Shown piece by piece: positions 63,537 through 64,000 of a stretch of 64,000 nucleotides of DNA. Positions within the stretch are counted from its first letter, which is position 1, and each line of letters begins with the position of its first letter. The stretch is taken from contig NZ_JABTEL010000001.1 of NCBI RefSeq assembly GCF_013285155.1, positions 186,001 through 250,000 on the forward strand. Reading direction: 5' to 3'. A program made the translations under genes and the position numbers. The notes under the pieces are model-generated. The model saw only the letters and a list, made by a program, of their open reading frames with translations. It ran no database searches and was not told where the DNA came from. The stretch is from Winogradskyella undariae (lineage in GTDB: Bacteria; Bacteroidota; Bacteroidia; Flavobacteriales; Flavobacteriaceae).

Positions 63537-64000
63537 ATGGATTTCTCGAAACTCAAAGTATTGTATATTAATTGCACGTTAAAAAAATCACCAGCTGTAA
63601 GCCACACAGAAAAGCTTATGCAAGTGTCACAGAACATTCTGAAAAAGGAAAAAGTTTCGTTTGAAACTATCCGATTTATAGATCGTGATGTTGCTGTTGG
63701 TGTTTATCCAGATATGACAGAGCATGGATGGGATAAAGATGAATGGCCAAGTATTTATAAAAAAGTAAGTGAGGCAGATGTTTTAATAGTGGGAACCCCA
63801 ATCTGGCTAGGTGAAAAATCTTCAGAGGCTCAAAAGTTAATAGAACGTTTGTATGCAATGAGTGGAGAAACCAACGAAAAGGGCCAATATGTTTTTTACG
63901 GTAAAGTTGGTGGATGTATGGTAACAGGTAATGAAGATGGGGTAAAACATTGTGCAATGGGTATATTGTATGCTTTACAACATGTTGGCTATTCTATTCC
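63537..64000 (+). CDS. Flavodoxin-like NAD(P)H reductase, cut by the window end
   Basis: The start ATG 63537 follows the SelO stop by 27 bp. The 154 residues present begin DFSKLKVLYINCTLKKSPAVSHTEKL, the FMN-phosphate loop of the NADPH-dependent FMN reductase/flavodoxin family, and include DVLIVGTPIWLGEKSSEAQKLIERL and GKVGGCMVTGNEDGVKHCAMG. Continues past 64000. Possibly cotranscribed with selO. Confidence 0.85.
   Translation, partial: MDFSKLKVLYINCTLKKSPAVSHTEKLMQVSQNILKKEKVSFETIRFIDRDVAVGVYPDMTEHGWDKDEWPSIYKKVSEADVLIVGTPIWLGEKSSEAQKLIERLYAMSGETNEKGQYVFYGKVGGCMVTGNEDGVKHCAMGILYALQHVGYSI

Noticed and set aside
63676-63957. Minus-strand open frame of 93 codons
   Set aside because: It lies opposite the flavodoxin-like gene starting at 63537, whose frame has clear family motifs; the antisense product is His/Leu-rich with no family resemblance.
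1-64000. CRISPR arrays, prophage, integrated elements or insertion sequences
   Set aside because: No regularly spaced repeats, integrase, transposase or phage structural genes were seen on either strand.

Overview
The window looks like a chromosomal segment of a marine Flavobacteriaceae bacterium (phylum Bacteroidota). The evidence is AT-rich DNA, SusC/SusD outer-membrane pairs, C-terminal type IX secretion (T9SS) sorting domains, promoters with a -7 element of the form TAnnTTTG, and weak A-rich ribosome binding sites. I see no phage, IS element, CRISPR array or rRNA operon. The genus cannot be fixed from the sequence alone.

Region by region. (1) 1-3.8 kb: a T9SS-secreted surface protein between two near-identical terminators, then a maltose O-acetyltransferase broken by two in-frame stops. 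(2) 3.9-17.4 kb: a candidate exopolysaccharide locus with a TPR/beta-barrel outer-membrane protein, a lipid-linked-sugar flippase, a GT4 glycosyltransferase, a membrane-anchored clan-A glycoside hydrolase, an Ig-like secreted protein, a large PTPS-related membrane protein, a response-regulator receiver fused to an Alg5-like GT2, a degenerate GT2 and mannose-6-phosphate isomerase. (3) 17.4-24.7 kb: PhnA, an unlisted 46-aa membrane protein, an NTF2-like lipoprotein, a DUF4407 protein, a BlaI/BlaR1-type pair and an M20 dipeptidase. (4) 24.9-27.0 kb: tRNA-Leu(UAG), an orphan 135-aa protein and an AraJ-like MFS. (5) 27.2-34.7 kb: L-fucose catabolism (AraC regulator, RhaD-type aldolase, FucI, a frameshifted FGGY kinase, FucO-like dehydrogenase, then FBPase). 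(6) 34.9-58.0 kb: a complete starch/maltodextrin utilisation locus. The minus arm encodes SusC, SusD, SusE and a T9SS amylase. The plus arm encodes a LacI regulator, MFS maltose transporter, beta-phosphoglucomutase, GH65 phosphorylase, GH31, two GH13 and GH97. (7) 58.1-64 kb: a GAF protein, an HD phosphodiesterase fused to a Pycsar-type transmembrane effector, SelO, and a flavodoxin-like gene cut by the window end.

The most interesting hidden signal is a recurring promoter architecture. Five plus-strand promoters (upstream of the genes at 361, 6083, 7458, 14714 and 25290) carry a CATTCGTCTACAG-like half-site at a nearly invariant distance (64, 65, 65, 65 and 85 bp = 64 + 21) from the TTTG of the -7 box. 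Most have a second half-site 21 bp nearer. Direct repeats at two-helical-turn spacing are typical of LytTR-family activators. Three of the five promoters lie in the exopolysaccharide locus, so one regulator probably controls it together with the T9SS surface protein and the orphan 135-aa protein.

Functionally, extracellular starch is cut by the T9SS amylase and bound and imported by SusCDE. The periplasmic or lipoprotein GH13, GH31 and GH97 enzymes then trim it to maltose and glucose. The MFS protein imports maltose to the cytoplasm, where GH65 and beta-phosphoglucomutase make glucose plus glucose-6-phosphate. The fucose arm feeds DHAP and lactaldehyde into central metabolism, and FBPase next to it supports gluconeogenesis from them.
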